Shown here piece by piece: positions 9,855-20,430 of a stretch of DNA of 64,000 bases (position 1 is its first letter; every line of letters begins with the position of its first letter). Below the pieces are notes generated by a model. That model was not told the DNA's origin. It was given only the letters and a program-made list of their open reading frames with translations, and made no database searches. Both the position numbers and the translations under genes were made by a program. Origin of the DNA: Batkoa obscura (lineage: Eukaryota; Entomophthoromycota; Entomophthoromycetes; Entomophthorales; Batkoaceae); contig JASVEC010000005.1 of NCBI GenBank assembly GCA_030770535.1, positions 496,001 to 560,000 of the forward strand. Reading direction: 5' to 3'.

Positions 9855-11078
9855 ATGAAATTTGACTCACCATTAATCACTTTACTTGCTCTTGCCTCTT
9901 CAGTCATTTCCGAGAAGGTAGACTACATTGGCCATAAACTTTATCGTTTTGATGTGACCAATGAGTCTGATGTTGCCAAAATCAAAGACTATGTAAAAAA
10001 CTACAAAGTAGATAGCTGGAACGCAATAAGAGTAGGTAAAGTAGACCTTCGTCTAACACCTGAACAAAGCAAAAAAGTAAAGGAAGTACTTCGATTAAAG
10101 TATGAAGTGTTAGATGAAAACATTCAAAACCTTTTTAATAAAGAGAATACTACTACTCTTGTAGCTAATTTCCCAGACAGTTACCATTCAATAAGCGAAA
10201 CAAACAGCTGGTTAGATTCTATTACTGCCAGTTCTCATGGTTCTGCTACTGTATCCTCAATTGGTAACACTTATGAAGGTCGCCCAATCAAAGCTATAAC
10301 TTTCCATAAATCAGGTGCTTCGTCATCAAAAAGTATTGTTTACCATGGTGGTATCCATGCTCGTGAATGGATCTCACCAGCCACCGTTATTACTTTAATC
10401 AATGGTTTTTCTAAATACACTTCCGATGCTGGTATTTCTAAACTTTTAGACTCCTTTGAATATACTTTTATCCCGGTAGTAAATGTAGACGGTTATGAAT
10501 ATACAAGAAGTGGTGATCGTTTATGGCACAAAAATCGTCAACCAAATAGTGAGGGTCAATGTGAAGGCACATATGTTAATCTTAACTGGGGATATCAATG
10601 ACAAGGGGGTGATAATGAATGTGATGAAACTTATCCAGGATCTGAAGCTTTTTCAGCCCCAGAATCTAAAGCGGTTGCTGATTTTATCTCCTCAAAAGGA
10701 AATGTCATCAGTTATATTGACTTCCATTTTTATGGACAATTATTTATGTCACCATTTGGTTATACCTGTGATCAAAACCCTGATGATTTTGATGCCCAAG
10801 ATACTGCTGCTAAACAAGCCAATGCTGTTCTTAGAGCTGTCAATGATCGCACTTACCAACAAGGTACTATCTGTTTAACAATCTATCAGGCTTATGGCTC
10901 TTCCGTCGATTGGGCCTATGTTACTGATAGTGTTAAATATCCTTATGCCATTGAGTTATCAGATACTGGTGCTTATGGTTTTGCTTTCCCACCTTCCTAC
11001 ATTCCTTCTACTGGTAAAGAGATTTTAACTGCTGTTAAAGCCCTTGGTAAACATATCAAAACTAATGAAGGATTTTAA
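9855..11078 (+). pseudogene. M14A metallocarboxypeptidase, interrupted by an in-frame TGA
   Basis: A secreted carboxypeptidase A-like zymogen: signal peptide (about 1-19), M14 propeptide (about 22-85) and catalytic domain. Zinc ligands H168 and E171 (in HARE) and H291 (in IDFHFYG) are kept, as is the catalytic Glu in AIELSDTG. Codon 249 (10599-10601) is TGA at a place where the family has Trp, and the same frame then runs open for 158 more codons to a normal end. Just before the stop, the family's substrate-binding D-x-N-R-N-W reads YVNLNW, so Asp and Arg have changed to Tyr and Leu. ELRDTG also reads ELSDTG. Several hits in the substrate pocket plus the stop suggest a recently inactivated gene. 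Readthrough or a sequence error could explain the stop but not the substitutions. Confidence 0.82.
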
Positions 11079-11301
11079 TTATTATAAATTGTAATAAAAT
11101 ATTATTTACATCATAATAACTTTTATCGAATGAAAATTTATTAAAATATAAACAAATTGATATAAAAAAATTTTTTATTGGCATACAATATAATATAATT
11201 TGTTAAAAATCAAATGAATTGAAATTTTATAGTTTAGTATAATTAACTCGAAATTAATACTATCCTAATATCTACTATGTTAATCTACTTTTACATCTAG
11301 T

Positions 11302-12273
11302 CTAAAATCTATTTCTCCTTATTTTCAAGAGTTCTAACAAAGAATATACCAACGAAGAGCGTAATAAAAAGACCATTACAGGATTAATTAAAATAGTTAG
11401 TAATACACCAATAACGGATAATACATCTAAAATAAGTGGCCTTTTAGCTTCATTTAAATGAGCTAAGTCCCACCCAATGGACACTAAGTTAGGGAACCAA
11501 ATTGGGAGGTATAAAAACAAATAAATAATTGTACGAAATAAAATTTTGTTTGATATATCATTGGACATATTACTTATGCTTGTAATAGGTTTCCCATTTT
11601 TATAGCTCACGTTGTTGCTATCATTCAACTCAACATGCTCTTCTTTTGTGAATTTTCGAAATGTAAAATAAATTCCTAAATAACTAAAGCCGAAGATCAA
11701 TGGGACTAAAAAATTTATAATTGCTATGACAGCATAATATATAATCCCCGGGATTCCTAAATGTAAGCTAGGATAACAATAAGCCCCTGAACCAACTGGG
11801 TAAAAATTAGAAAAACCTAAACAAAGTAACCCAAAAAAATGAATAATTCCAATCAATCCAAGAATGATATATAAATATCTCAAATCATATTGACCAGCCT
11901 TTTTACTCAATATTCTATACCTATAAATTGATATAAGCACTAATAATAAAATGGAATTTAGTAAAAGAGTGGTCATTATATAACCTGATATTTGGCAATA
12001 CCATGGCTTATCATATAGCAACATATCTCCATAACTTGTATGATAAATAGATGAACTTATTCCAAATACACCTTCTACTATATCAATAGTTGCTACCCCG
12101 ACTATTAACTTATCGTTTAAGGTCCAAATATCTTGTTTTCTCTTTTTTATTAGTAAAATTAATAGTAACGTATTGAATAATAATGATAGAAAAATTATTA
12201 TTGCTAAGGCTATATTCACAGCTTTATCTGTCCCTTCATCCATTTTTAAAATCAAGTTTTTCAACAAATGCAA
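11302..12273 (-). CDS. Class-A-like seven-helix receptor, paralog of the 4.3 kb gene
   Basis: A single-exon, 323-residue receptor, clearly homologous to the one at 4291-5274 over its whole length. Shared blocks include VNIALA, DKPWYCQISGYIMT, FYPVGSGAYCYPSL and the helix-6 YLPIWxPNL and helix-7 ILINPxMVFL stretches. The DRY position reads YRY here, the same loss of the acidic residue as in the paralog. The second Met (residue 11, 12243) aligns better with the paralog's N-terminus and may be the true start. The pair is on opposite strands, 6 kb apart, with unrelated genes between, so this is not a simple recent tandem duplication. The next gene on the same strand encodes an ANKRD13-like GPCR chaperone. 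Confidence 0.85.
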   Translation of the reverse strand: MHLLKNLILKMDEGTDKAVNIALAIIIFLSLLFNTLLLILLIKKRKQDIWTLNDKLIVGVATIDIVEGVFGISSSIYHTSYGDMLLYDKPWYCQISGYIMTTLLLNSILLLVLISIYRYRILSKKAGQYDLRYLYIILGLIGIIHFFGLLCLGFSNFYPVGSGAYCYPSLHLGIPGIIYYAVIAIINFLVPLIFGFSYLGIYFTFRKFTKEEHVELNDSNNVSYKNGKPITSISNMSNDISNKILFRTIIYLFLYLPIWFPNLVSIGWDLAHLNEAKRPLILDVLSVIGVLLTILINPVMVFLLRSSLVYSLLELLKIRRNRF

Positions 12274-13796
12274 GTGGACCTTCCTTTATATACTTTTATT
12301 TGTTATCCAATTCAAAACATATGAAATAAAAGAATAAGTTTTAATCCAAATGTATTCAACTAATCCAATGGCATTGTTTATTATTTATAAATAATAAATG
12401 AATTCAATTATAGTCAAACTTTTATTAATAAAGCCATCTAAATTTTCTTGGATTTTAAAGTGCGGTAGAATATTGGGTTTATCTTTTATTCAATGTTTCA
12501 CTATAGTCTATCTTTTAGTCTGCATTAATTTTGAAAGCCCTATTTTTACAATTTCGAAAATTCAAGTCTTTTATTTGTTGGATGTCCTCCTTTCATCCAC
12601 TTTTTTTCAGAATTTTAAATGCTCAAAAGTTACCCGCTATTTAATATTCGAATAAGGTTACTAAATCAATTCTATTATTTTATATAATTAAATTATATTC
12701 TTTCAATTATTATTATCAAAGTAGCTTATATTTTAAATTGGAAATAAGTATATATGCTATTGTTATAAATCGAGGAATAAACATAAAAACGAAATCTTAT
12801 TTTCCGCTGAGTTAATAAACTATTAAGTTTCCCCATAAATAACTGGCTTTTTAGATATAGAAAATGTCGCAAAGGTATGAGATTGCAATACCGAAACATT
12901 TTTATTAACAAAAAAAAATTACTATTGCAATCAATAACTTTTCTAGATTTTTTAAACCAAAGTTATTAATGAAAAAACCTACTATAAAATGATATCCAGC
13001 TTAATATAAGCTCTTCTAATTTTATTCTTTTTATAATTTATTATTAAACTATACGTAATAAAAAAACTGATAAAAATAAAAATATATATTGAATAGTTTA
13101 AACTTAATGTTTGACTATTTTCATGTCTTGTTTTCTCATATAAATTGTGTATTAAGCATAAAAACTGTTAATAATACTATAATACAATAAGTAAAAATCG
13201 CTTATATTGCTTTAAAATAATAGTCTTGAAAAAAGAATATTGATTGCTTTAATTTTAAAATTATTGAAATTTTGGTCTGACTCTGTAAACAAAATAAACT
13301 TTAATTTTTTAAAACTTTAATAAGTCAATGATCCTTCATTTAACTATATAGGTTTCAAATAGTTTCAATATAATTAATAGTTTCTTATTCAATTGGAGGT
13401 GAGATAAATAGTAGAATTTAATTAAATTAAATTTTTTGTAGCATTTTTGTTATATTTTATTATCTATACAAGCCATTACTTTTTTTAAATATACTATTTT
13501 ACTGTTGTTAAAATTGATAAATAGGATATGAAATTGTATTCTAAGCTATTACTTTTATATTGTAAATAAAAAAATTAACAAAAATACTTTAATATATTAA
13601 GTTCTAAAAGAGTATATCATAAATAACCTCAAAATAAATATAAAAAACAAAAACTAAAGTATTAATTTTTAATAGTGCTGTAAATAAATAAATTACGACT
13701 ATTAGTATCTTTTTTTAAAAAGCTTGCTAACAATCCATCAAACGAACAAAAACAGCCACACAAACCCAAATTAAAAAAGTAGTCACATACATCTCT
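12274..13796. other. Intergenic
   Basis: About 1.5 kb of AT-rich sequence. An 85-codon ORF at 12398-12655 and a 61-codon one near 12726 show no domain, and their composition matches the background. No gene is called. Confidence 0.4.
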
Positions 13797-15605
13797 TTAA
13801 ATTGATCCACTTTTTTCACTTAACGAACAAGAAGAATAGCCATCATTTGGGATATCAAAAAGGTTTTCATCAAATTTACCAAAATCAAAATTATCAAATT
13901 GAATATTCAATGTAACCGTAGGCAACAGTGGTATCTGCGCTTTCATAGGAAAACCTGTTGGAAACTTATTCTTTAATAAATGGCCTAATTCATTAGCAAA
14001 AGTAGGCTGATACCAAGCTAAGACATCAATTAATTGAATAAAATGTGCTAATTCTAATGGAAACTTTGGGGTTGTAGTTGAATCTAAATTATGTTCACAT
14101 ACCCATAAACTGGAACTTAAATTATAAAAAGAGTTTTTAAGTTGATATGGCTTTCCTAAATGTAAATGACTTGATTGTTGCGTTTCAAAATAATCTTTAT
14201 AAGTGATGAGTTCATTCGGTAAGATAGAATCTAAACCTTTAAATTGTTTATTTTCTTTTTTTAGTGTTATTTTTTGTCTACTATTTTCTTTTGTTGATGA
14301 TTTTGTTTCTAATGCTATATGTTCACATCGTGATTTCACTTTTAATATTAAATTTTCGGTCTTCCATATCGAACATAAATATCCATTGATTTTTTCTTTA
14401 CGCTGTGTTTTATAACCCCACATAAAATTATTATCCGGTTTAAAAATAACTGAAGATGCAGATAAACTAAACTTTGTCTGTTGAAGATAAGTCTTTTAGT
14501 TAATTTTCATATTATTGCTATTATTTAAATCTTACTATCCTTTCATTTAATAATTCATTGATTTTTTTGTTTAATTTTTGATCATCTTTTTCTTTTGTTT
14601 TATCATAAATTAAAGTATCCCCTTCTAAGGAATGATTGTCAAATATTTTACGAAATATCTTATTCGTGTGGTTTATAGCTATAATTGTCGGAGCTAAAAT
14701 AATATTATATATAAATAAGCACTAAATAATGTTATATTATAATAATAACTTACTTTCATCTGAACCTTCTAATTGAAATATAAAACTTTGTTTTCCACGA
14801 ATCCAGCGGAGATTTTCAAATCCAACTATTATGTATGATATAAACAATAAAAATAAAAAATAAAAACAAAATACTTAATGTTGAATCAATCCTCAATTTA
14901 GAATCCTACTGAATAAATAAATATTGCTACTAATAAAAACAAATATTACTTTTTTCCAAATAGTATAAGTATCCGAAGGACAAAAACCAGATAATATAGG
15001 AACTAAAAAAGTTTAAACTTAAATCGAATATTAAAATAGTTTAACTTACCCCAACTTTTCATATTCCAACTTATTTCAAATTTAAAATCATTAACGTTCT
15101 AATAACGAAAAATAAACAGAATATTTACAAAAAAAGAATATCCTTACTTTAGCTATAACCTTAGCAATTTTGGGTATCATTTGATAAAAATTCTTTCTGA
15201 TTTCTTCTTGTTTTTTCAACAACTAAACAAAAATAATTAATATTATCGCCCATTACCACTCATCTACATAGGTGAACTTACAATAATCCTGAGTATCTCT
15301 TTATTTCCAATCGAAACCGCTTCATTGAGCGGACTCCAACCATTTTTATTACTAATCAATACAGAGGCACCACCATAATTTACTAATAGCTCTACTATAT
15401 TACTTTGATTTGTCATGATTGCTAATTGAAGGGCTGTACAGCCTCTAGTATCTAACTGATCTATTAATGGGTGTTTATACTCATTTCCGATCTTAATTCT
15501 TTCTTTAAATAAGATCATTTTTAATAGTTCATAATCTTTTAAGAAAACTAATTTGTGGAGTAATAATTCATCATTGCAAGTAAATATTTGACTTGCTTCT
15601 ACCAT
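13797..15605 (-). CDS. ANKRD13-like protein (ankyrin repeats + GPCR-chaperone domain)
   Basis: Eight exons give a 480-residue protein: 15605-15282, 15222-15148, 15098-15050, 15002-14950, 14905-14875, 14825-14754, 14693-14536 and 14477-13797. Phase is kept at every junction. Ankyrin repeats occupy about 10-110 (GCTALQLAIMTNQSNIVELL, then GWSPLNEAVSIGNKEI). The GPCR-chaperone domain follows, with the ANKRD13 signatures FEISWNMKSW, ILSGFCPSDTYTIWKK, LRIDSTLIGFENLRWIRGK, SFIFQL and KINGYLCSIW...CEHIAL. Animal ANKRD13 proteins bind ubiquitinated cargo at endosomes and the domain family assists receptor biogenesis at the ER. No ubiquitin-interacting motifs are evident at the C-terminus. The tiny 31-nt exon 5 needs experimental confirmation but is required to keep the conserved LRIDSTL block. 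Confidence 0.88.
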
Positions 15606-16126
15606 GTTTTGATTACACTTTTGTTAAGTTGATATAAAGAAAGGGAGAAAGAAAGAAATTTATTTATAACCTATAAGTTTTGTAATTTCAGTGTGATCTT
15701 TATTTTAAGCTCCCTTCTTTTTAAAAAAAATCAGTTGATTTCATTCCAATTAAAGTAATATTACTACCATGGAATCTTTTAAATTAAATACTGTGTTCCT
15801 AATTAAAGTTAAACTAACTATTCATTTATCTTTTTAATTTATGAAGCTTATATTTTTATTAGTATTATGATAGATGCAACTGATAAATAGCAATAATAAA
15901 TTTAGAAAGCTTAAAAATCATTTCTATTAATTTAACTAAGCTAAATTACCATCAATTAAATAATTTGTTTTTATCTAATTTAAACTACAAGTCATGTGCT
16001 TAAAGGTCAATTAGAGACTTAAACAAAAATAACACAAAACAATGATGAATTCTAGCTCACTTTTATTTCAAAAAAACACAGAATTTTGTACCTTCTACTA
16101 ACGCTTCTCATTTATCGTTCCCCAAT
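15606..16126. other. Intergenic
   Basis: About 0.5 kb of AT-rich sequence between two minus-strand genes. No gene is seen. Confidence 0.4.
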
Positions 16127-17919
16127 TTATTGGTTAGCGACTGAATTTTTACCTGATTTTAAATCACGAAGTAATACATTCAATTTACATTGTTCATCAA
16201 CTTGAATTTGTAATTCAACAACAGATTCATTATTTAAACCATCGATACCAACCTCAGCAACTAATTTACCAGCTTTATAAGAATAAACAGTATATGGCTC
16301 TGGTGTTTCTGGTTCATCATCATCATCATCATCTTTTTCTGGGGTTTCTGGTTGAATAGTAGTAGCTTCTTTTTCACCTTCAAATACTTGAACAAAAGCT
16401 GATTCTTCATTATTCTCAAATCTAAAGATACGACGTAATGGTAACGGAGTATCTTGAGGAATTAATTTAACAAATTTATTATCACCATCTAATATACCGA
16501 TTGGTTTAGTTAAATGTTGAGCATTTGATAAACCTTCTTCTTTAGCTAAAGTATCTAAGTTAATGTCTTCAGTTTCATGTAATGTTTTTAATAGTAAAGA
16601 TTGCATAACACAACCTCTAGAAACGGCTTCATCAGTTTCAATTTCAAATCTTAAACTAGTTGATTCTGGGAATAAATCACGAATTCTATTTTGTAACTTT
16701 GGAATTCTTGAACCACCACCAATCAAGATGACCTCATCAATATCAATTACATGATAACCAGCAGTTTCAATGGCTTTTTCTAAACTGGCAATTGCTTTAT
16801 TAAATAATTTGGAAGCCATCATTTCAAAACGTAAACGGTTAATAGTACCATGATAATCTACACCTTCAGCTAAAGATTCAATTGAACAAGGAGCAGAATT
16901 AGTAGAAGCCAATGTCTTTTTAGTTAATTCACAACCCACTCTTAATTTAGCTAAAGCTCTTTGGTTATCAGTGATATCAATTTTACTTTTGGTTTTAAAT
17001 TCTTTCATAAAATGTTGAACTAAAAGTTGATCTAAAGCTAACCCTGAAACTTCTCTATCTTGTAAACTAGATAATAAAGTATAAACACCTTGTTTAGCTG
17101 ATAATAAACTAATATCTAAACTATTGGCACCAAGATCGAAGGTAATAACAGTTTTATCACTTAATACTAATTTATCAAAAGAATCATAAGCTAATAAAGC
17201 AGCGGATGGCTCATTAACAATTTGTTCGACATTTAAACCAGCTTCGTTAGCAGCTAATGTAATCTTTTTACGTTGTTCTTCAGTATAATAGATTGGTACG
17301 GCAATTACGGTAGCTGATACTTGAGTACTGATAAAAGTTAAAGCAGTTTCCTTTAATACTTTGAAAAAATGAACGGCTATTTCATGAGCAGTGAAAGTAG
17401 TGGCTTTTTCTTTATATTCGACTTCATAACCTAATTGACTATCTTTAGTGATCAATTTATAACTGGCCTTGGTTTTAAGGGAAGAAACAATTTCATTAGT
17501 TTCACTATAAATAAGTTGTTATTAACGTTCATAACAAATATTAATATTAGTTTGACTTACTCATTTCCTAAAAGATCGAAAAAGCTATATAAAGTATTTT
17601 TTGGGTTACGTACAGCTTGGCTATGAGCTTGAGAACCAGCGAACTAAAATAAAAATAATTAGTTTTGTATTTAATTATTACTTTTGTAAAAAATTACAAT
17701 TTCATCACCACGGAAAGCAACACAGGTTGGGATTAAACGTTCACCATCTTCGTTAGCAATGACATTTGGACGCCCATCCTAATTTTATACTTTAATTTCA
17801 AATTCATTCTGTCAATAATCATTTAACTCTACCTTATCGATAACAGCAACGGAAGAATATAATGAACCAATGGTTAAACCAACAACAGCACTACGATCGT
17901 TTTCGATTTGATTACTCAT
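16127..17919 (-). CDS. SSZ1: Atypical Hsp70, ribosome-associated complex subunit Ssz1
   Basis: Four exons (17919-17833, 17778-17698, 17643-17561, 17504-16127) encode 542 residues, close to the 538 of yeast Ssz1 and much shorter than canonical Hsp70. Ssz1 pairs with Zuo1 on ribosomes to stimulate Ssb during nascent-chain folding. The ATPase fold is present (LTIGSLYSSVAV, NEPSAALLAYD, IGGGSRIPKLQ), but nucleotide-binding loops are changed in the Ssz1 manner: the first phosphate loop lacks the Asp of GIDLGTTYS, and the second reads DLGANSLDIS instead of DLGGGTFD. The substrate-binding part is cut short to a beta domain without a lid or EEVD tail. An acidic Asp/Glu loop (about 475-490) interrupts that domain. 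It shares its strand with GCV1 upstream. Confidence 0.93.
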
Positions 17920-18219
17920 CTTTTGTATATTTATTTTTATATGCAAAAAAACAGGGTAGTTTGCTTTTATTAGTTCAATTTTATTTTTTTTAAAATTGCT
18001 GGGATTATTTCTAAAAATTAGGGGATTTTAAATTCTAAATTTTAAAACATATTTTTAAAAAAGCAACCATTTTAAAAATAAGCAAAATAAGCAAATAAAT
18101 CATAAAAAAATATTCTATTAAAAATACACAGACAAAGTAAATATCATTCATAAATTTTATTAAAAGAATGTACTTCCTTCCAAATATTCATATCCTACCC
18201 CCTCTTATAAAACCTCTCT

Positions 18220-19789
18220 TTAAGGTTTTCTGTAATAACCAGCTGGGGTAAATGGCATTTTCGAAACCACAGCTTGATATTGTTTATTACGAATTTTAAC
18301 CTTTAATTCCGTTCCGCTTTTAGCTAATTTAGTAGCAACATAGCCCATAGCTACATTTTTGCCTAAACTTGGGGATGGACAGCCACTGGTAACATAACCA
18401 ACTTCATTATCCTCTGAATCTAAAATTTTAGCTCCCTCTGTTATTATACAAAAAAGTAGGAATTAATAAGCAAAGTTTAAATAAAGAATTGAGTTAAATT
18501 TACCTCTTGCAGGAGCACCTTGTACAATTAAACCAATTCTTTTTTTACTAACGCCATCTTTAACGTCTTTAAATATTCTTTCAGCCCCTAAGAAACCACC
18601 TTCTTGTAAACGACGTTTACCTAAAGAAAAGATAAAATTAAATTTACACAACATTTTGTATACAAATCAAATTCAACTTACCAATCGTCCATTTTAAAGT
18701 AGCTTCAATAGGAGAAATCTCTTCATTTAAATCATGACCATATAAACATAACCCGGCTTCTAATCTTAAAGAATCTCTGGCTCCTAAACCAGCCATACGA
18801 ACTAAATCATTTTCCAATAATAGATTGGTGAGTTCAATAGCTTGCTCATGGGGGACAGAAATCTAATGAAAAATTTCATATAAAATAATAAACACTATAA
18901 AATGTTCTTACTTCAAACCCATCCTCTCCGGTATAACCAACTCTAGCAACATGGCACTCAATTCCTTTAATTGAAATGGGTTTACCAGTCATAAAGTTCA
19001 TTTCTTTTAAATCTTCCTTTACTAATGCTTGTAAAGTTTCAGCAGCTTTAGGACCTATAAAATAAACCATCAACATACTTCTCATCTCAGCTATAAAAAA
19101 ATTAAACATACCTTGTAAAGCCAAAAGAGAATGAGTATCAATTACTTGTACATCAACATCACCGCCTTGTTGTTGAAATTCTTTCAATTGTTGACGAATA
19201 TGAGCTAAATCTTTATCAGCACAACCAGCATTTGATACTACATAAAGATGATCGCTATGTTTACAGATAACAGTATCATCTATGATACCACCATTTTTAT
19301 TGGTGAATAAGGATAACGTAGCGGTATCTTCTGGAAGGTTTAAAATATCTCCAACAACTAAAGTTTCAATGAATTTTATACGATCTTTACCAGTCCATCT
19401 AAAAATGGTTATCATGTTAATATAGTTTTTAAAGGATGTCAATGACTATGAAATGAAAACTCACTTTGTTTGTAACATATGGGAAACATCAAAAATAGAT
19501 GCATTTTTACGAGTATGATGATGGGATTGAGAAACGGATAAATCACTATATTTTACTGGTAAACTCCAACCAGCAAAACTCACCATTTGTCCACCTTGAG
19601 ATTCATGAAAGGAATGTAAGCTTGTCTTCTTTACTTCAGCTATAGAAAATAGAGATAATTGATTTAATATCAATATTTCAAGTTAATCCAATAATAAAAC
19701 TTACCTTGTGCACTACTAGCTAAAGTACGTAATAATAATTTTTGAACAATATTGGCTGTTGCTCTTTGACGAGTTATTGTTTGAAGCAT
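18220..19789 (-). CDS. GCV1: Aminomethyltransferase, glycine cleavage T-protein (mitochondrial)
   Basis: Seven exons (19789-19705, 19639-19465, 19398-19112, 19054-18912, 18862-18682, 18620-18504, 18437-18220) give 401 residues; yeast Gcv1 has 400. The enzyme moves the methylene group from the lipoyl arm of H-protein to tetrahydrofolate in the mitochondrial matrix. Folate-site and family motifs are seen: [65 protein letters not shown] and [14 protein letters not shown]. The N-terminus ([15 protein letters not shown]...) is basic, Ser/Thr-containing and amphipathic, as for a mitochondrial presequence. Intron 3 (19111-19055) is 57 nt, a multiple of three, and has no stop, so its retention would insert 19 residues rather than truncate. 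Confidence 0.94.
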
Positions 19790-20430
19790 CTCTTTAATTT
19801 TTAGTATTTAAGATATTGAAAGGAAATAAAGGTTTATTATGATGAATTTTTTTCCTTTATATATATTTTATGTTTTTGAGTATTCTCAGCTGACTTGAAT
19901 TGCTATTAAGTCTTTTTTATCAATGATTTGCTAATTTAAGTGTTTTTCGAAAAAAGATGACATGATACTTCAATTTTATTGGTGATTAATTTATTCTTAC
20001 TTTTAGTCTAAATATATAATTTTAGTTTCAAAGTGACTAATTTTGTAAAAAGGAAATGTAAAAAAGAACACGATATCTTCTAAACTAGGCCTCTCAAATT
20101 AAAAGGCCTTTCTACAGTTGCATAATTTACCTCTCACTCCCATCTTACCCTAGGCCTGCCTTACCTTAGCTTAACCTTTGCAAGTTTCCCTTAACCTGTA
20201 TCTTCTTTAATCTAACCTTATCTAAAATTTACTTGCACTAATAAAATGCTTAAAGACTTTGGTTCGATTATAAGTTTGAAAAAGAAAAGATTAAAAAAAA
20301 GAAAAATTTAAAATAAAATTTAAAATAAAAGAGCACTGATATTTAATAATAATAATAAAATTTAGGCTAAGTTTTTCAACAATAAAAGGGATCTTGCGAT
20401 CACAGTCTCACCTAATAAAACATTAATAAA
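19790..20430. other. Intergenic
   Basis: About 0.6 kb: the GCV1 promoter on the right strand side and the 3' end of the coiled-coil gene. A C/T-rich patch at 20090-20230 (repeated CCTTA/CTTACC words) stands out from the AT-rich background but has no recognised function. Confidence 0.4.

Noticed and set aside
10599-10601. TGA as a Trp codon (altered genetic code)
   Set aside because: Other genes in the window end normally at TGA, and no other conserved Trp is encoded by TGA in the genes read here.
12398-12655. 85-codon ORF
   Set aside because: No recognisable domain and AT-driven composition; likely chance.
16563-17626. Plus-strand ORFs opposite SSZ1, and others opposite the coiled-coil, ferritin and ANKRD13 genes
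   Set aside because: Antisense shadows of strongly supported coding exons.
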